Positions 17,278-27,282 of a stretch of 64,000 nucleotides of DNA are shown here, piece after piece. This stretch comes from Mycolicibacterium sp. CBMA 247. GTDB taxonomy: Bacteria; Actinomycetota; Actinomycetes; Mycobacteriales; Mycobacteriaceae. How positions within the stretch are numbered: position 1 is the first letter of the stretch; each line of letters starts with the position of its first letter. The stretch covers positions 496,001-560,000 of the forward strand of contig NZ_VTGX01000005.1 in assembly GCF_009729095.1 (NCBI RefSeq). Reading direction: 5' to 3'. Below the pieces are notes generated by a model. That model searched no databases. It was not told the origin of the DNA and saw nothing but the letters and a program-made list of their open reading frames with translations. The translations under genes and the position numbers were made by a program.

Positions 17278-17380
17278 CCACCGCCGAACCGGTCAGCCGA
17301 TGAATTCAGGACGGCGCGCTGACCCCGTCGCGTCGAGCAGCGCCGCCTGACGAAGCGGGCTGGGGTGTTCACGTTGTTCC

Positions 17381-18253
17381 TCATGCCACGCGGGGGACGA
17401 TCTGGTCGGCCAGTCGGATGTCCTCGGCCTTGCGGTGCTGGACGATCTGAGCCCGCGGAAGCATCGGATTGTCCGACACCCGAAACTCCAGCAGCAGGCC
17501 GTCCTTCACGACGACCACACTGGACGCTGCCGCGAACCAGTAGGCCTGGTACTCCACGCCGGGAATCTGGTTCTCCGGCCGGATCACGCTGAAGTGGTTG
17601 ACCGGGGCGTCGGGATTGGTGGGTAGGGGGTTGACCGACACACTGACCGACCGGGTGGCGCCGGTGTAGGTGCATACGGTGTCCCCGGAGGGCTGCTGCT
17701 GGACGTCGGCGCCGGCGAACTGCCGCGCCAGTGCCGGGGTGAGCAGTTCGCAGGGGACCCGGGTTCCGGTGGTGTCGAGCGGTTCTGGGGTCGGCTGGGC
17801 GGGTGCGGGCCCTACGTCGATGGTCGCGACGGCGATGTCCCGCTCGGGTGTGTATTCGCACCGGCTCGGACATCCGGATTGCCGCAATAATTTTGCGCTC
17901 ACCGTGCCCGGGGCGTCGACGGTGAATTGCAGCACCTGCGGACCGTCCACCCGCGGGTCGATCCCGAATCGGAGTTCGGGATCTGACCCTATGGCCAGGT
18001 CGTCATACTCGTCGGTGTGCACCCGTACCACGATCGGTTGGCCAGCGGTGGCATGGAGTTCGGTGTCGGCGGGCGTGACGGTGCCGTCGGCGATGGTGAT
18101 GTCCAACAGTACGAACTTGCTGGGCGCGGGGGACGGTTCCGGGGAAGGGGGCGCCGCCGGTGTGCCGCGGTCGGTACTTGCAGTGCTGCAACCGGCTGCG
18201 GCGACGGTGAACACGACTGCGGTCCATGTCGCCAGTAGCAATCGCATCGACAC
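17381..18253 (-). CDS. Lipoprotein with a C-terminal DUF3558-like domain
   Basis: The 290 residues start with a signal peptide and lipobox A-A-A-G-C, then a Pro/Ser linker. A first domain of about 100 residues reads like a cupredoxin-type beta sandwich (L-H-A-T-A-G-Q-P-I-V-V-R-V and a C-P-S-R-C pair). The second domain begins P-C-E-L-L-T-P-A-L-A-R-Q and contains C-T-Y-T, like DUF3558 lipoproteins. It is the last gene of a three-lipoprotein operon, 36 nt after an NHL-repeat lipoprotein. It is probably surface-exposed; function is unknown. Confidence 0.7.
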   Translation of the reverse strand: MSMRLLLATWTAVVFTVAAAGCSTASTDRGTPAAPPSPEPSPAPSKFVLLDITIADGTVTPADTELHATAGQPIVVRVHTDEYDDLAIGSDPELRFGIDPRVDGPQVLQFTVDAPGTVSAKLLRQSGCPSRCEYTPERDIAVATIDVGPAPAQPTPEPLDTTGTRVPCELLTPALARQFAGADVQQQPSGDTVCTYTGATRSVSVSVNPLPTNPDAPVNHFSVIRPENQIPGVEYQAYWFAAASSVVVVKDGLLLEFRVSDNPMLPRAQIVQHRKAEDIRLADQIVPRVA

Positions 18254-18289
18254 GAGACCTTCCTCTGATTGTTGGTGCGGCAGAAGGTT

Positions 18290-19213
18290 TCAGGGCGCCG
18301 CGAGTTTGACCACGCGTCTGCTGCCCGCGTCGACGACATAGACGTTGGTCTTGGTGTCCACCGCGAGTGCCACTGGGTGATCGAGCCCCGCGAAGGGGAG
18401 CACCGTGGGTGCACCGGAACCGGCCGCCAATTTCATCACCTGCTTGAGATCGGCGTCGATGACGTAGACGTTGCCCGCGTTGTCGACGGCGATATCGACG
18501 ACACGCGGAATATGGTTGAACGGCAGGGCTTTCGGTGAGTCCGATCCGGCTGCCAACCGGAGCACCCGGTTATGGTCGGTGTCGCCGACATAGACATTGC
18601 GGGCGGCGTCCACCGCCACACCGCCAACCCAGTTGAGGCCTTTGAATGGCAGTATGGTCGGTGCCGTCGCCCCGGCGGCCGACTTGACCAGGTGCACCGG
18701 CAAGCAGCAGGCACCACTGGAATCCACACCGCCACCGGCCGTTCCGTACACGGCGGCGTCGGTATCGATGGTGTGGACCTCGCCGCGCAGTCCGAGGTCG
18801 GGTAGCGGCAGCACCGCCGAAGGCTGCTGCGTGCCGGCCAGCCGGACCAGCTGCTCGTGCGTCGGGTCGATGACCCAGATGTTGCCGTCGGCGTCGGAGG
18901 CCAGGTCGCTACGGGTGAACGGCAGCACTACCTGGTCCCCAGCCCCGGCCGGGAGTTCGATGATCGCACTGTCGAGGCCCGGAAACTGGTTGTTGTCCTT
19001 GGTATTCCGGAGATCTGTCACGTACACGTCGCCCGCAGCGTTCACGGCGATGTCATGCGGGTTCTGCAGGCCGGTGAACGGCAGGTCGGTCTGGCGAGAT
19101 GTCGGCGGTGGTGGCGGTGGGTTCGGCTGCGGGGGCAAGTGTGCAACCGCGCACGCGGTGACGACAGCGCCGATGACCGCGATGGCGAGCGCCGGCCACA
19201 GGTGGCGATACAT
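18290..19213 (-). CDS. NHL-repeat beta-propeller lipoprotein
   Basis: The 307-residue protein has a signal peptide with lipobox V-V-T-A-C and a Pro-rich linker. About five or six NHL repeats of the form G-N-V-Y-V-x-D-x-x-x-x-x-V-x-x-L follow, the same fold as the extracellular sensor domain of mycobacterial PknD. One repeat is interrupted by a G-A-C-C-L-P insert. The start ATG shares its A with the TGA of the preceding NHL gene, so the two are translationally coupled. It probably binds a ligand or cell-wall polymer outside the membrane. Confidence 0.85.
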   Translation of the reverse strand: MYRHLWPALAIAVIGAVVTACAVAHLPPQPNPPPPPPTSRQTDLPFTGLQNPHDIAVNAAGDVYVTDLRNTKDNNQFPGLDSAIIELPAGAGDQVVLPFTRSDLASDADGNIWVIDPTHEQLVRLAGTQQPSAVLPLPDLGLRGEVHTIDTDAAVYGTAGGGVDSSGACCLPVHLVKSAAGATAPTILPFKGLNWVGGVAVDAARNVYVGDTDHNRVLRLAAGSDSPKALPFNHIPRVVDIAVDNAGNVYVIDADLKQVMKLAAGSGAPTVLPFAGLDHPVALAVDTKTNVYVVDAGSRRVVKLAAP

Positions 19214-20670
19214 CAGCCGGCCGCCAATCTCACGACCTGACCGAATCCGCTGTTGTCGATGACGTACACATTGCCGGCGTGGTCCACGGTGACATCCGTG
19301 GGGGAGTTGAGGCCAACCAGCGGCACCTCGGTCTCCTCGGTGGTCCCTGCCGCCACCTTGACGACCCGCTTGTTGGGGGCGTCGGTGAAGTACACGTCAC
19401 CGGCCTCATTCACCGCGAGCGCATTGTCCAGGCCGCCCACCGACAACGTGCTCTGCTCGTTGGTTCCGGACGCCAACTTCACCACCCGGTCCGCGCTGGG
19501 GTCGGCGACGAACACGTCGCCTGCACCGTCGACCGCCACGGCGCCGGGCCAGGTGAGGTCGGTGAACGGCAACACCGACTGTTGGTTCTCCGCCGTCAAC
19601 TTGAGTACCCGCCGACCCACATCGGTGACATAGACGGTGCCGGCTTTGTCCACAGCTAGATTCCGGGGGTTGTCGAGGCCCGTGAACGGCACCACGGTCT
19701 GTTCGTTGGTCGCGGTGTCCAGCCTCACCACGCGGTTGTTGGGGAAATCGGCCACATACACGTTGCCGTCACTGTCGACGGCGATACCGCCCGGGCTCTG
19801 AACACCGTTGAACCCCAACACCGTTTGGTCGGTCGATCCGGCGGCCAGTTTCACCACCCGGTGGCCATGCGTATCGGACACGTACACGTTGCCCGCACTG
19901 TCGGCGGCCACGCTGCCGGGATAGGTGAGACCGGAGAACGGCAGCACCGATTGCCGGGAGGATTGCGTCGGCATCGGCAAGGCCGATGCCCGGTCTTTGA
20001 TGACCGTGAAAGGCAAGTCGGCCCTGCCGAGTTGGACGAGCGGCTGCGGCGTTACGGCCACCGCCTGCACACCGCCCTTGCCCGCGGTCATCGACTTGTC
20101 GAGGGCGATCCGGTATTTCAGGGTCACATCCGCGCCCTTGGGCAGCGCCTGCACGTTGGTGAACAGTGCGAGGTAATCCATTCCGGTGGTGATCGACGGG
20201 TGTTCCAACGCGATCCACGCATTGGTGGCCGGATCGAATCGCTCGATGGTGCCCGCGGGTATCCCGTTGGGTGACGTCGCGCAACTGCACCGTTCGAGCA
20301 CCACCACGACACCCACTTGCGGGTAGTCGACGGCGGAATCGTTGCACAGCCTTACCTCGACGTCAGCGGGTGGCTCGCCGGGGGTGATCGTCCCGGTGCG
20401 GAAGCCCTTCAGGGCCACCGAGATCCGTCCGATCGGTGGAACCGGCTCGAGGGTTTCGGCGCTGGGGATCGGGGCGGATTCGGTATTGACCTCGCAATCG
20501 CGGGCCGGGGCCGTGGCCGCCGGTGCGGTGGTGGCAGCAGTGCCCAGCGTGGATGTTGTCGGCCCCGTACCTGTAGTGCTGGTGGTACATGCAGCCACGA
20601 TGGCTGCCGCGAATGTCGACGAGATCAACGCGACGGTCCGGAGCCGTTGTCGGCGCGGCAGTGTGGCCAT
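19213..20670 (-). CDS. NHL-repeat lipoprotein with an N-terminal beta domain
   Basis: ATG at 20670 gives 485 residues with signal peptide and lipobox I-V-A-A-C; an upstream in-frame start at 20739 would bury the signal. A Thr-rich linker leads to a domain of about 180 residues with one C-S-C pair, resembling a beta-sandwich. Six NHL repeats (G-N-V-Y-V-S-D and variants) then form a six-bladed propeller like the PknD sensor domain. It is the first gene of a three-lipoprotein operon. It lacks a kinase domain, so any signalling role would need partners. Confidence 0.83.
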   Translation of the reverse strand: MATLPRRQRLRTVALISSTFAAAIVAACTTSTTGTGPTTSTLGTAATTAPAATAPARDCEVNTESAPIPSAETLEPVPPIGRISVALKGFRTGTITPGEPPADVEVRLCNDSAVDYPQVGVVVVLERCSCATSPNGIPAGTIERFDPATNAWIALEHPSITTGMDYLALFTNVQALPKGADVTLKYRIALDKSMTAGKGGVQAVAVTPQPLVQLGRADLPFTVIKDRASALPMPTQSSRQSVLPFSGLTYPGSVAADSAGNVYVSDTHGHRVVKLAAGSTDQTVLGFNGVQSPGGIAVDSDGNVYVADFPNNRVVRLDTATNEQTVVPFTGLDNPRNLAVDKAGTVYVTDVGRRVLKLTAENQQSVLPFTDLTWPGAVAVDGAGDVFVADPSADRVVKLASGTNEQSTLSVGGLDNALAVNEAGDVYFTDAPNKRVVKVAAGTTEETEVPLVGLNSPTDVTVDHAGNVYVIDNSGFGQVVRLAAG

Positions 20671-20803
20671 ATCGTTGACCTCTGCAGGTAGCTGGGCAGT
20701 GGATCCGGGCTGATTGGACCACATTGCAGGTGCCTTCACGACGAGATCTCAAAAAGCAGGTAGTGCGCCAGTGCCGCGAAATCAGGCGGCCAAGCCCGTC
20801 GCG

Positions 20804-23650
20804 CTAGGTTTTCGACCGTTCCATCGCGCGCGCCACCACACCGCGTGCCGGGCGCTGGCGCACCAGCTGTGGCCACCAGAACCAACGGCCCATCAACGCC
20901 GCGATCGAGGGCGTCATGAACGACCGGATCACCAGGGTGTCGAACAACAGACCCAGGCCGATCGTCGAGCCGACCTGGGCGACCACCGTCATCTCGCTGA
21001 CCACCATGGACATCATGGTGAACGCGAACACCAGACCGGCCGCGGTCACCACCGATCCGCTGCCACCCATGGCCCGGATGATGCCGGTGTTGATACCGGC
21101 GGGCAGTTCTTCCTTGAGCCGAGCCACCAGCAGCAAGTTGTAGTCCGCGCCGACGGCCAACAGCACGATCACCGCCATCGCCATCACCATGAAGTGCAGT
21201 TCGATGCCAAGCAGGTGCTGCCACACCAGGACCGACAAACCGAACGACGTTCCCAGCGACACCAGCACCGTGCCGACGATCACGGCGGCGGCCACCAGGC
21301 TGCGCGTGATGATCAGCATGATGATGAAGATCAGGCACAGCGCCGAGATCCCGGCGATGATCAGGTCGTAGTTGTTGCCTTCCTGCATGTCCTTGAAGGC
21401 CGAGGCAGTGCCGCCCATGTAGATCTTGGAACCCTCGAACGGCGTGTTCTTCATGGCTTCCTTGGCCGCCAGCTTGATCCCGTCGATCAGCTTGATGCCT
21501 TCAGGCGTCAGCGGGTCTCCCTCGTGAGAGATGATGAAGCGCACCGCTTTTCCGTCGGGCGAGATGAAGCTCTTCATGCCGCGTTTGAAGTCGGCGTTGT
21601 TGAAGATCTCCGGTGGCAGATAGAAGGTGTCGTCGTTCTTGGAGTCGTTGAACGCTGTGCCCATGGCGGTCTGGCCGTCCTGCATCGCGGCCATCTGATC
21701 CTGCAGACCCTTCTGGGTCTGATACATGGTCAGCATCATGGTCTTCATCGTCTTCATGGTCTCGATCTGCGGCTGCATCATGACTGCCATCTGCGGCATC
21801 AGTGCGTCGAGCCGGTGCATGTCGGGCATCAGTTCCTGGATGCTCTCGGTCATGGTGTCCACACCGTCGAGGCCGTCGAATACCGAGCGCATCGACTGGC
21901 AGACCGGGATGTCGTAGCAGTGCGGCTCCCAGTACAGGTAGTTGCGCAGCGGGCGCAGGAAGTCGTCGAAATCGGAGATGTGGTCCCGTAATTCGGCGAC
22001 GTCGACAACCATCTGGTCCATCTTGCCGACCATGCTGTGGGTGATGGCGCTCATGTCGCCCATCAGCGAGATCATCTGATCCATCGTTTTGATGGTCTTG
22101 TCCATCTCGTCGGCCTGCAGCAGCATGTCATCGGCGCGGTCGGTGAGGTACTTGCGGTTCATGGTCTGCATGACCCCGCCCATGCTCATCTGGGCCGGAA
22201 TGGTGCTGAACTTCAGCGGCTCACCCTGCGGGCGGGTGATGGCCTGCACGCTACCGACCCCGGGCACCTCGAAGATCCGTTTGGCGATCCTGTCGATCAC
22301 CAGGAAGTCCGCCGAATTGCGGAGGTCGTGGTCGGTTTCGATCAGCAGCAACTCGGGGTTCATCTTTGCCGCCGAGAAGTGCCGGTCGGCGGCGGCGTAG
22401 CCCTCCTGCGCCGGTAGGTCGGCAGGCAGGTAGTTGCGGTCGTTGTAGTTGGTCCGGTAGCCGGGCAGGGTGAGCAGGCCGACCAACGACAACAGCACGG
22501 TGCCCAGCAGCACCGGTCCGGGCCAGCGGACGACGAATGCTCCCAGCCGCCGCCAGCCCCGGATGCGCATGGCGCGTTTGGGTTCGAGCACCGTGCCGAA
22601 CCGGCTGGCCACGGTGATGACCGCGGGCCCCAGGGTCAGCGCCGCCAGCACCGTGATCGTCATGCCGACGGCCATCGGGATGCCCAGCGTCTGGAAGTAG
22701 GGCAGCCGGGTGAAATGCAGACACAGTGTCGCGCCGGCGATCGTCATGCCGGAGCCCAGCACCACGTGGGCGGTGCCGTGGAACATCGTGTAGTAGGCCT
22801 GTTCTCGGTCCTCACCGACACTGCGGGCTTCCTGATATCGCCCGATCAGGAAGATGGCGTAGTCGGTGGCCGCGGCGATCGCGAGGGTGACCAGAAGCTG
22901 TGTCGCGAACGTCGAGAGGCCGATCAGGTTGTGGAAGCCGAGGAACGCGACGATGCCGCGGGCCGCCGAGAGCTCGATCACCACCATCGCCAGCACCAGG
23001 ATCACCGTGATGATCGACCGGTAGACCAGCAGCAGCATCGTGATGATGACGGCGAAGGTGACGCCTTCGATGATCTTGACGCTGCGGTCGCCGGAGATCT
23101 GCTGATCGGCGGCCAGGGCGGTGGGCCCGGTGACGTACACCTTGACCCCCGGCGGCGGGGACAGACCCGCGATCAGGTGCTGGACGGCTTCCACCGATTC
23201 GTTGGCAAGCGCCTCACCCATGTTGCCGGCCATGTAGACCTGCACATAGGCGGCCTTGCCGTCATTGCTCTGGGCGCCGGCCTCGGTCAGCGGGTCGCCC
23301 CAGAAATCCTGGACGTGCTCGACGTGCTTCTTATCGGCTTCCAGCCGGTCGACCATGTCGTTGTAGAACCGGTGCGCGTCATCGCCGAGCTTGTTCTCGG
23401 CCTCCAGCACGATCATCGCCGAGCTGTCGGAGTGAAACTCGTCGAACACCTTGCCGACGCGCTTCATCGCGATCACCGACGGTGCCTCTGCGGGGCTCAT
23501 CGACACCGAGCGCATCTGGCCGACCACCTCGAGCTGGGGGACGGTGGCGTTCAGAAATCCGATGAGGGCGATCCAGCCGATGATCACCGGAATGGCGAAT
23601 CGACGGATCCATCGAGCAACCCCCGTGTGGGGGGCTCTGGAATCGGCCAT
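20804..23650 (-). CDS. MmpL-family RND transporter
   Basis: The 948-residue protein matches the MmpL4/MmpL5 layout. TM1 is near residues 15-35 and is followed by a first extracytoplasmic domain. TM2-6 contain the MMPL segment with D-Y-A-I-F-L-I-G-R-Y. The second porter domain has a long Met/Gln-rich helical hairpin (coiled coil) and a C-Y-D-I-P-V-C pair. TM7-12 include G-A-D-Y-N-L-L-L, whose Asp-Tyr pair is the proton relay in this family. MmpL4/5 proteins export siderophores or lipids with an MmpS partner; no mmpS gene lies on either side here. Substrate is unknown. Confidence 0.93.
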   Translation of the reverse strand: MADSRAPHTGVARWIRRFAIPVIIGWIALIGFLNATVPQLEVVGQMRSVSMSPAEAPSVIAMKRVGKVFDEFHSDSSAMIVLEAENKLGDDAHRFYNDMVDRLEADKKHVEHVQDFWGDPLTEAGAQSNDGKAAYVQVYMAGNMGEALANESVEAVQHLIAGLSPPPGVKVYVTGPTALAADQQISGDRSVKIIEGVTFAVIITMLLLVYRSIITVILVLAMVVIELSAARGIVAFLGFHNLIGLSTFATQLLVTLAIAAATDYAIFLIGRYQEARSVGEDREQAYYTMFHGTAHVVLGSGMTIAGATLCLHFTRLPYFQTLGIPMAVGMTITVLAALTLGPAVITVASRFGTVLEPKRAMRIRGWRRLGAFVVRWPGPVLLGTVLLSLVGLLTLPGYRTNYNDRNYLPADLPAQEGYAAADRHFSAAKMNPELLLIETDHDLRNSADFLVIDRIAKRIFEVPGVGSVQAITRPQGEPLKFSTIPAQMSMGGVMQTMNRKYLTDRADDMLLQADEMDKTIKTMDQMISLMGDMSAITHSMVGKMDQMVVDVAELRDHISDFDDFLRPLRNYLYWEPHCYDIPVCQSMRSVFDGLDGVDTMTESIQELMPDMHRLDALMPQMAVMMQPQIETMKTMKTMMLTMYQTQKGLQDQMAAMQDGQTAMGTAFNDSKNDDTFYLPPEIFNNADFKRGMKSFISPDGKAVRFIISHEGDPLTPEGIKLIDGIKLAAKEAMKNTPFEGSKIYMGGTASAFKDMQEGNNYDLIIAGISALCLIFIIMLIITRSLVAAAVIVGTVLVSLGTSFGLSVLVWQHLLGIELHFMVMAMAVIVLLAVGADYNLLLVARLKEELPAGINTGIIRAMGGSGSVVTAAGLVFAFTMMSMVVSEMTVVAQVGSTIGLGLLFDTLVIRSFMTPSIAALMGRWFWWPQLVRQRPARGVVARAMERSKT

Positions 23651-23828
23651 CAGGAACCCTCGGTGGTCGGTCGGGAGAGCGCGACGCAGCCGTGGGGCAG
23701 TGTGCGCAGCCTTCCCTTACTACGTCGTGTCGTTCCCCGTCTTACCAGACGAGGCGCCGCGATGGGCTGCCATCCTTCCCCAACAGGCACTTCGGGACAG
23801 CACATCACACCAGGGCCGGCAGCAGCCG

Positions 23829-24845
23829 CTAAGCGTAGGAGATGGCGCCCAGAGCCCGGGCGGCGCCGCGCAACTCACCATGAATACCGCCATAGGCGAC
23901 GGCGGCCGGAAGTAGCCGCTTGTCGATCTTGGTCACCGCGCTGTAGTTGACGTCGACCACGTTGGCGATCGGCACCTGCGAAATCTGGCTCAGCAGTTGG
24001 TAGGCGTCGAGGCGGTCCAGTCCGTAGAGCTCACCGAGCCAGTTGATCATCTCGACCTGGCCGGCCCGCCACGCTTCCTCCAAGGGACGACCGGACCCAA
24101 TGGTCATCAGATGGGTGTCGGTCTCCAGCCGTGGCCACGCCGGACCGCCGCCCTTGATCAGCTCGACGATCGCGGTGACGTTCATGGCACCCTCCACCGC
24201 AGTGCCGCACGACTCGCCTTCACCCTGCCGGTAGTGCCCGTCGCCGAGGGAGAACAGCGCTCCCTCGACGTTGACCCGCAGATAACAGGTTGCGCCTGCG
24301 GCCATTTCGGGGGTGTCCATGTTCCCGCCGAACGAGTCGGGCACGAGCGAACTGCGCACCTCGCGGCGGCCGGGTGCCACTCCGACGGTGCCGAGCATCG
24401 GGTTGGCCGGCAACGCCACCTCGAAATTGCTGCCCTGGGCCGAGAACCCCACCGTGCGTGCGGAGGAGTCGTATTCGTAGATCCAGGTTCGCTCGGGCAG
24501 CGGGTCCTGCAGGGTGGGGCTGGCCGGGATGCTGGTCAGCCCGCCGAAGAACGGGATCAGCGTCGAGGCGCCCCAGCTGCGGGCGGGGGTCAGATCGACC
24601 AGATGAACCGCCAGGGTGTCACCCGGCTCAGCGCCCTCGATCCAGAACGGCCCGGTCTGCGGATTGAGATCCTCGGTGTCCAAAGCCACGCTGGCCACCG
24701 AGTCCCGGCTGGTGATGCGTCCTCCGTAGGCGTCCTCGGTCCACAGTGTCAGCACCGTCCCCGGCCTGATCCGCATGACGGGTTGGGCGCCACCGAAGGT
24801 GTAGCTCATCTGCTCGACGGTCGGCACGAACGTGATGTGGTCCAT
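23829..24845 (-). CDS. Acetamidase/formamidase family protein (short form)
   Basis: The 338-residue FmdA/AmdA-fold hydrolase carries P-G-T-V-L-T-L-W-T-E-D, I-E-G-A-E-P-G-D-T-L-A-V-H and L-G-D-G-H-Y-R-Q-G-E-G-E, where the last block supplies conserved acidic and His residues. It should hydrolyse a short-chain amide to acid and ammonia in the cytosol. ATG at 24845 was chosen (24854 is equally possible); longer starts would run into the upstream ABC gene. It lies 46 nt after that gene on the same strand. A second, longer family member is encoded at 27578. Confidence 0.85.
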   Translation of the reverse strand: MDHITFVPTVEQMSYTFGGAQPVMRIRPGTVLTLWTEDAYGGRITSRDSVASVALDTEDLNPQTGPFWIEGAEPGDTLAVHLVDLTPARSWGASTLIPFFGGLTSIPASPTLQDPLPERTWIYEYDSSARTVGFSAQGSNFEVALPANPMLGTVGVAPGRREVRSSLVPDSFGGNMDTPEMAAGATCYLRVNVEGALFSLGDGHYRQGEGESCGTAVEGAMNVTAIVELIKGGGPAWPRLETDTHLMTIGSGRPLEEAWRAGQVEMINWLGELYGLDRLDAYQLLSQISQVPIANVVDVNYSAVTKIDKRLLPAAVAYGGIHGELRGAARALGAISYA

Positions 24846-24891
24846 GCCGATCATCCTGGCAGCAGGTTGTGTGTCGGGCGAACCGGTCGGG

Positions 24892-26826
24892 CTACACGCC
24901 AACCGGTTCGGGATCGTCGACACGGCCCAGCCGCCACTGTCCCTCGCCGAGCAGTTCCAGGTGCCTGTTGTGGTGACGATGGACCGTGGTGCGGTGGGTG
25001 ACGCTGACCAACACGGTGTCGGGCAATTCGCGACGAATCAGGCTGTAGATCATGAATTCCAGCGGCTCGTCGAGCGCCGAGGTCGCCTCGTCGAGGAACA
25101 CCACCTTGGGTTTGGTCAGTAGCACCCGGGCGAATGCGACGCGCTGCTGTTCGCCGGGGGAGAGCACCTTGGCCCAGTCGGCTTCCTCGTCGAGTCGGTC
25201 GACATAGCGCGGCAGTGCGACCGCGAGCAGGGCATCCTGCAAGGCCTTGTCGGGTAGCTCGCCGGGCTGGTGCGGGTAGGACACCACGGTCCGCAGGTCG
25301 CCCAACGGAACGTAAGGCAGCTGCGACAGGTACAGCGTCTCGTTGTCGCCCTGCGGGCAACGCACCGAGCCCGAGGTGTAGGGCCACAGTTGGGCAATGC
25401 TGCGCAGCAGTGTGGTCTTGCCGGTACCCGATTTGCCGGTGATGATCATCGCTTCGCCGGCGGACAAGGTCAGGTTGAGATCATCGATCAACTGCTCGCC
25501 GGCCGGGTTGCGCACCTCGACGTCGCCGAGTTCGACGAGGCTGTCGGCGTCCGCGGCGAGATCTGCGACGTCCAGCTTGGGCAGTTCGCGGCTCTGCTCA
25601 TCGGCGGTGACGAGCCCGTGCAGACGGATGATCGAGGCGCGGTAGCCCGCGAACGTGTCATAGGAATTGCGGAAGAACGACAACGCATCCTGGATGGCGC
25701 CGAAGGCGGCCACCGATTGATTGACCGTGCCGAGCTGGATCTGACCGGTGAACAATCGCGGGGCCTGCAGCATCCACGGCAACGGAATGATGATGTGGTT
25801 CATCGACAGGTTCCAGCCGGTGAAGGCCAAGGTCCGGTTGATGAAGTGCTTGTAGTTGGTGACGACGGCGGCGAATCGTTCCCGCAGCTGTGACCGCTCG
25901 ACCTTCTCACCGCGGTAGAGCGCAACCGATTCGGCGGCGTCGCGCAGGCGCACCAACGCGTAACGGAATGCGGCGTTGAACTTTTCGTTGTTGAACGACA
26001 GGCGGATCAGCGGGCGGCCGAGAGCGAAGGCGACCACGGTGGCGAATGCGACATAGACGAACACCGACCAGAACATCGCGCGCGGTATCTGGACACCGAA
26101 CACCGCGAGATCACCCGAGAGGTTCCACAGGATCGAGGTGAACGAGATGACCGAGACGATCGACGAGATGGCGCCGAACGGCAGTGTGCCGTTGCTGGTC
26201 TGGTGCGGAGTATTGGGCTGTGGGCCCGACAGTGCGGTGAACACGTCGATGTCGGACTGGATGCGCTGATCGGGGTTGTCGATGGTCTGGTCGATGAACC
26301 GGGACCGGTAGTAGGCGCGGCCGTCGAGCCAGTCGCCGGTGAGCCGGTCGGTCAACCAGGCACGCCAGGCCAGCATGAAGCGCTGCGTCATGAACAGGTC
26401 GACCAGAACCCGGGCGACCAGGATTGCGGCCAGCACCATGAAGGTCAGCAGCGCGATCCAGAAACCCCTGATACCTGAGCTTCTCACCTCGTCGTCGCCG
26501 GTGGCCAAGCCCTGGACGGCGACTTGGGCGGAGGTGAACAGGTCGTTGCCCTGGTAGCTGAACAACACCGACAGCCGCACGCCGATGATCACCGACAGCA
26601 ACATCGCGGCCAGGATCAACCACGGCTTCACGCTGTGGCGCCCGGTGAAGTAGGCGCCGGTGACGGCCCAGAACTGCCGACCCCAGGTGGTGAACCGGGC
26701 GAGCAGGGTAAGCACGGCCAGGGTGCAGACCGCCGTGATGGTCCAGGCCTGGACCAGCCACCACAGGGAATGGAGAAGCTCGGCACTCCAGTCGATCGAG
26801 GGCGAGAACGGTTTGAGATCGCTCAA
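24892..26826 (-). CDS. bacA: BacA/SbmA-type ABC transporter with fused ATPase (Rv1819c-like)
   Basis: The 644-residue protein has about six to eight membrane helices in the SbmA/BacA fold (residues 1-400) and a C-terminal ATPase. Walker A is G-K-S-G-T-G-K-T-T near 462-470, the signature is L-S-P-G-E-Q-Q-R-V, and Walker B is V-V-F-L-D-E-A. The homologous M. tuberculosis Rv1819c imports hydrophilic compounds including cobalamin, bleomycin and antimicrobial peptides. Amide-hydrolase genes stand on both sides, but a functional link is only suggested by position. Confidence 0.85.
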   Translation of the reverse strand: MSDLKPFSPSIDWSAELLHSLWWLVQAWTITAVCTLAVLTLLARFTTWGRQFWAVTGAYFTGRHSVKPWLILAAMLLSVIIGVRLSVLFSYQGNDLFTSAQVAVQGLATGDDEVRSSGIRGFWIALLTFMVLAAILVARVLVDLFMTQRFMLAWRAWLTDRLTGDWLDGRAYYRSRFIDQTIDNPDQRIQSDIDVFTALSGPQPNTPHQTSNGTLPFGAISSIVSVISFTSILWNLSGDLAVFGVQIPRAMFWSVFVYVAFATVVAFALGRPLIRLSFNNEKFNAAFRYALVRLRDAAESVALYRGEKVERSQLRERFAAVVTNYKHFINRTLAFTGWNLSMNHIIIPLPWMLQAPRLFTGQIQLGTVNQSVAAFGAIQDALSFFRNSYDTFAGYRASIIRLHGLVTADEQSRELPKLDVADLAADADSLVELGDVEVRNPAGEQLIDDLNLTLSAGEAMIITGKSGTGKTTLLRSIAQLWPYTSGSVRCPQGDNETLYLSQLPYVPLGDLRTVVSYPHQPGELPDKALQDALLAVALPRYVDRLDEEADWAKVLSPGEQQRVAFARVLLTKPKVVFLDEATSALDEPLEFMIYSLIRRELPDTVLVSVTHRTTVHRHHNRHLELLGEGQWRLGRVDDPEPVGV

Positions 26827-27282
26827 CGGGACCTCTCCTCATCTGCCGACGGATCTGCCGACTGATTTGCCGGATGCGTCTGCGTGAAGTTACCGCAGCC
26901 GGTGGGTCCCGGTCTCAGTGCAACACCGAGAGCGCGCTCACCACTTCGTCTGTGGTGACAATGGAACTCGCGTAGTTGCGCAGATTCACTTCGAGTGCGG
27001 CACGCAACTCCGCATCGGAGTAGCCCGCGGTGGCATCTTTGACCAGTCGTCCTGTGGGCGGCCCGGAATATGGGAATGGGCGGTGGTGCCGCGAAGGACC
27101 CGGCAGCTAAGCCGGTGCCGCGCAATGTAATCCAGCCCGGGGCCGGCTGTGCAGATCTGCAACCGGATTGGGCCGACGGTGTTTTGTTCTCCAACTGCCC
27201 TGCCGGGGCGGGCGCACCTCGGTAATGTGGCATTCGTCGACAGTGCACATCCACAACATCGCCCGAACGTTAAGGAAACCTG
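26827..27282. other. 456-bp stretch without an intact gene, between divergent transporter and fmdB
   Basis: It holds the upstream regions of the BacA-like gene (leftward) and fmdB (rightward), plus a C-terminal remnant of a cysteine hydrolase at 26915-27070. The part 27071-27270 shows no gene and probably contains the fmdB promoter; no clear operator was seen. Confidence 0.5.
26915..27070 (-). pseudogene. Isochorismatase-like cysteine hydrolase, C-terminal remnant
   Basis: Read on the minus strand, the frame gives G-R-L-V-K-D-A-T-A-G-Y-S-D-A-E, then A-A-L-E-V-N-L-R-N-Y-A, V-T-T-D-E-V-V and a stop at 26915-26917. This is the closing segment of isochorismatase/nicotinamidase-type cysteine hydrolases (K-D-A-T-x-x-Y-S-D, then I-V-T-T-D-E). 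The frame meets a stop upstream near 27108, and the catalytic Asp, Lys and Cys blocks are absent. Identification is by recalled family pattern. Confidence 0.5.

Noticed and set aside
20804..23650. Possible MmpS partner beside the MmpL gene
   Set aside because: No small single-helix MmpS-like frame exists in the 178-bp spacer upstream or in the spacer downstream; the neighbours are an amidase and an NHL lipoprotein.
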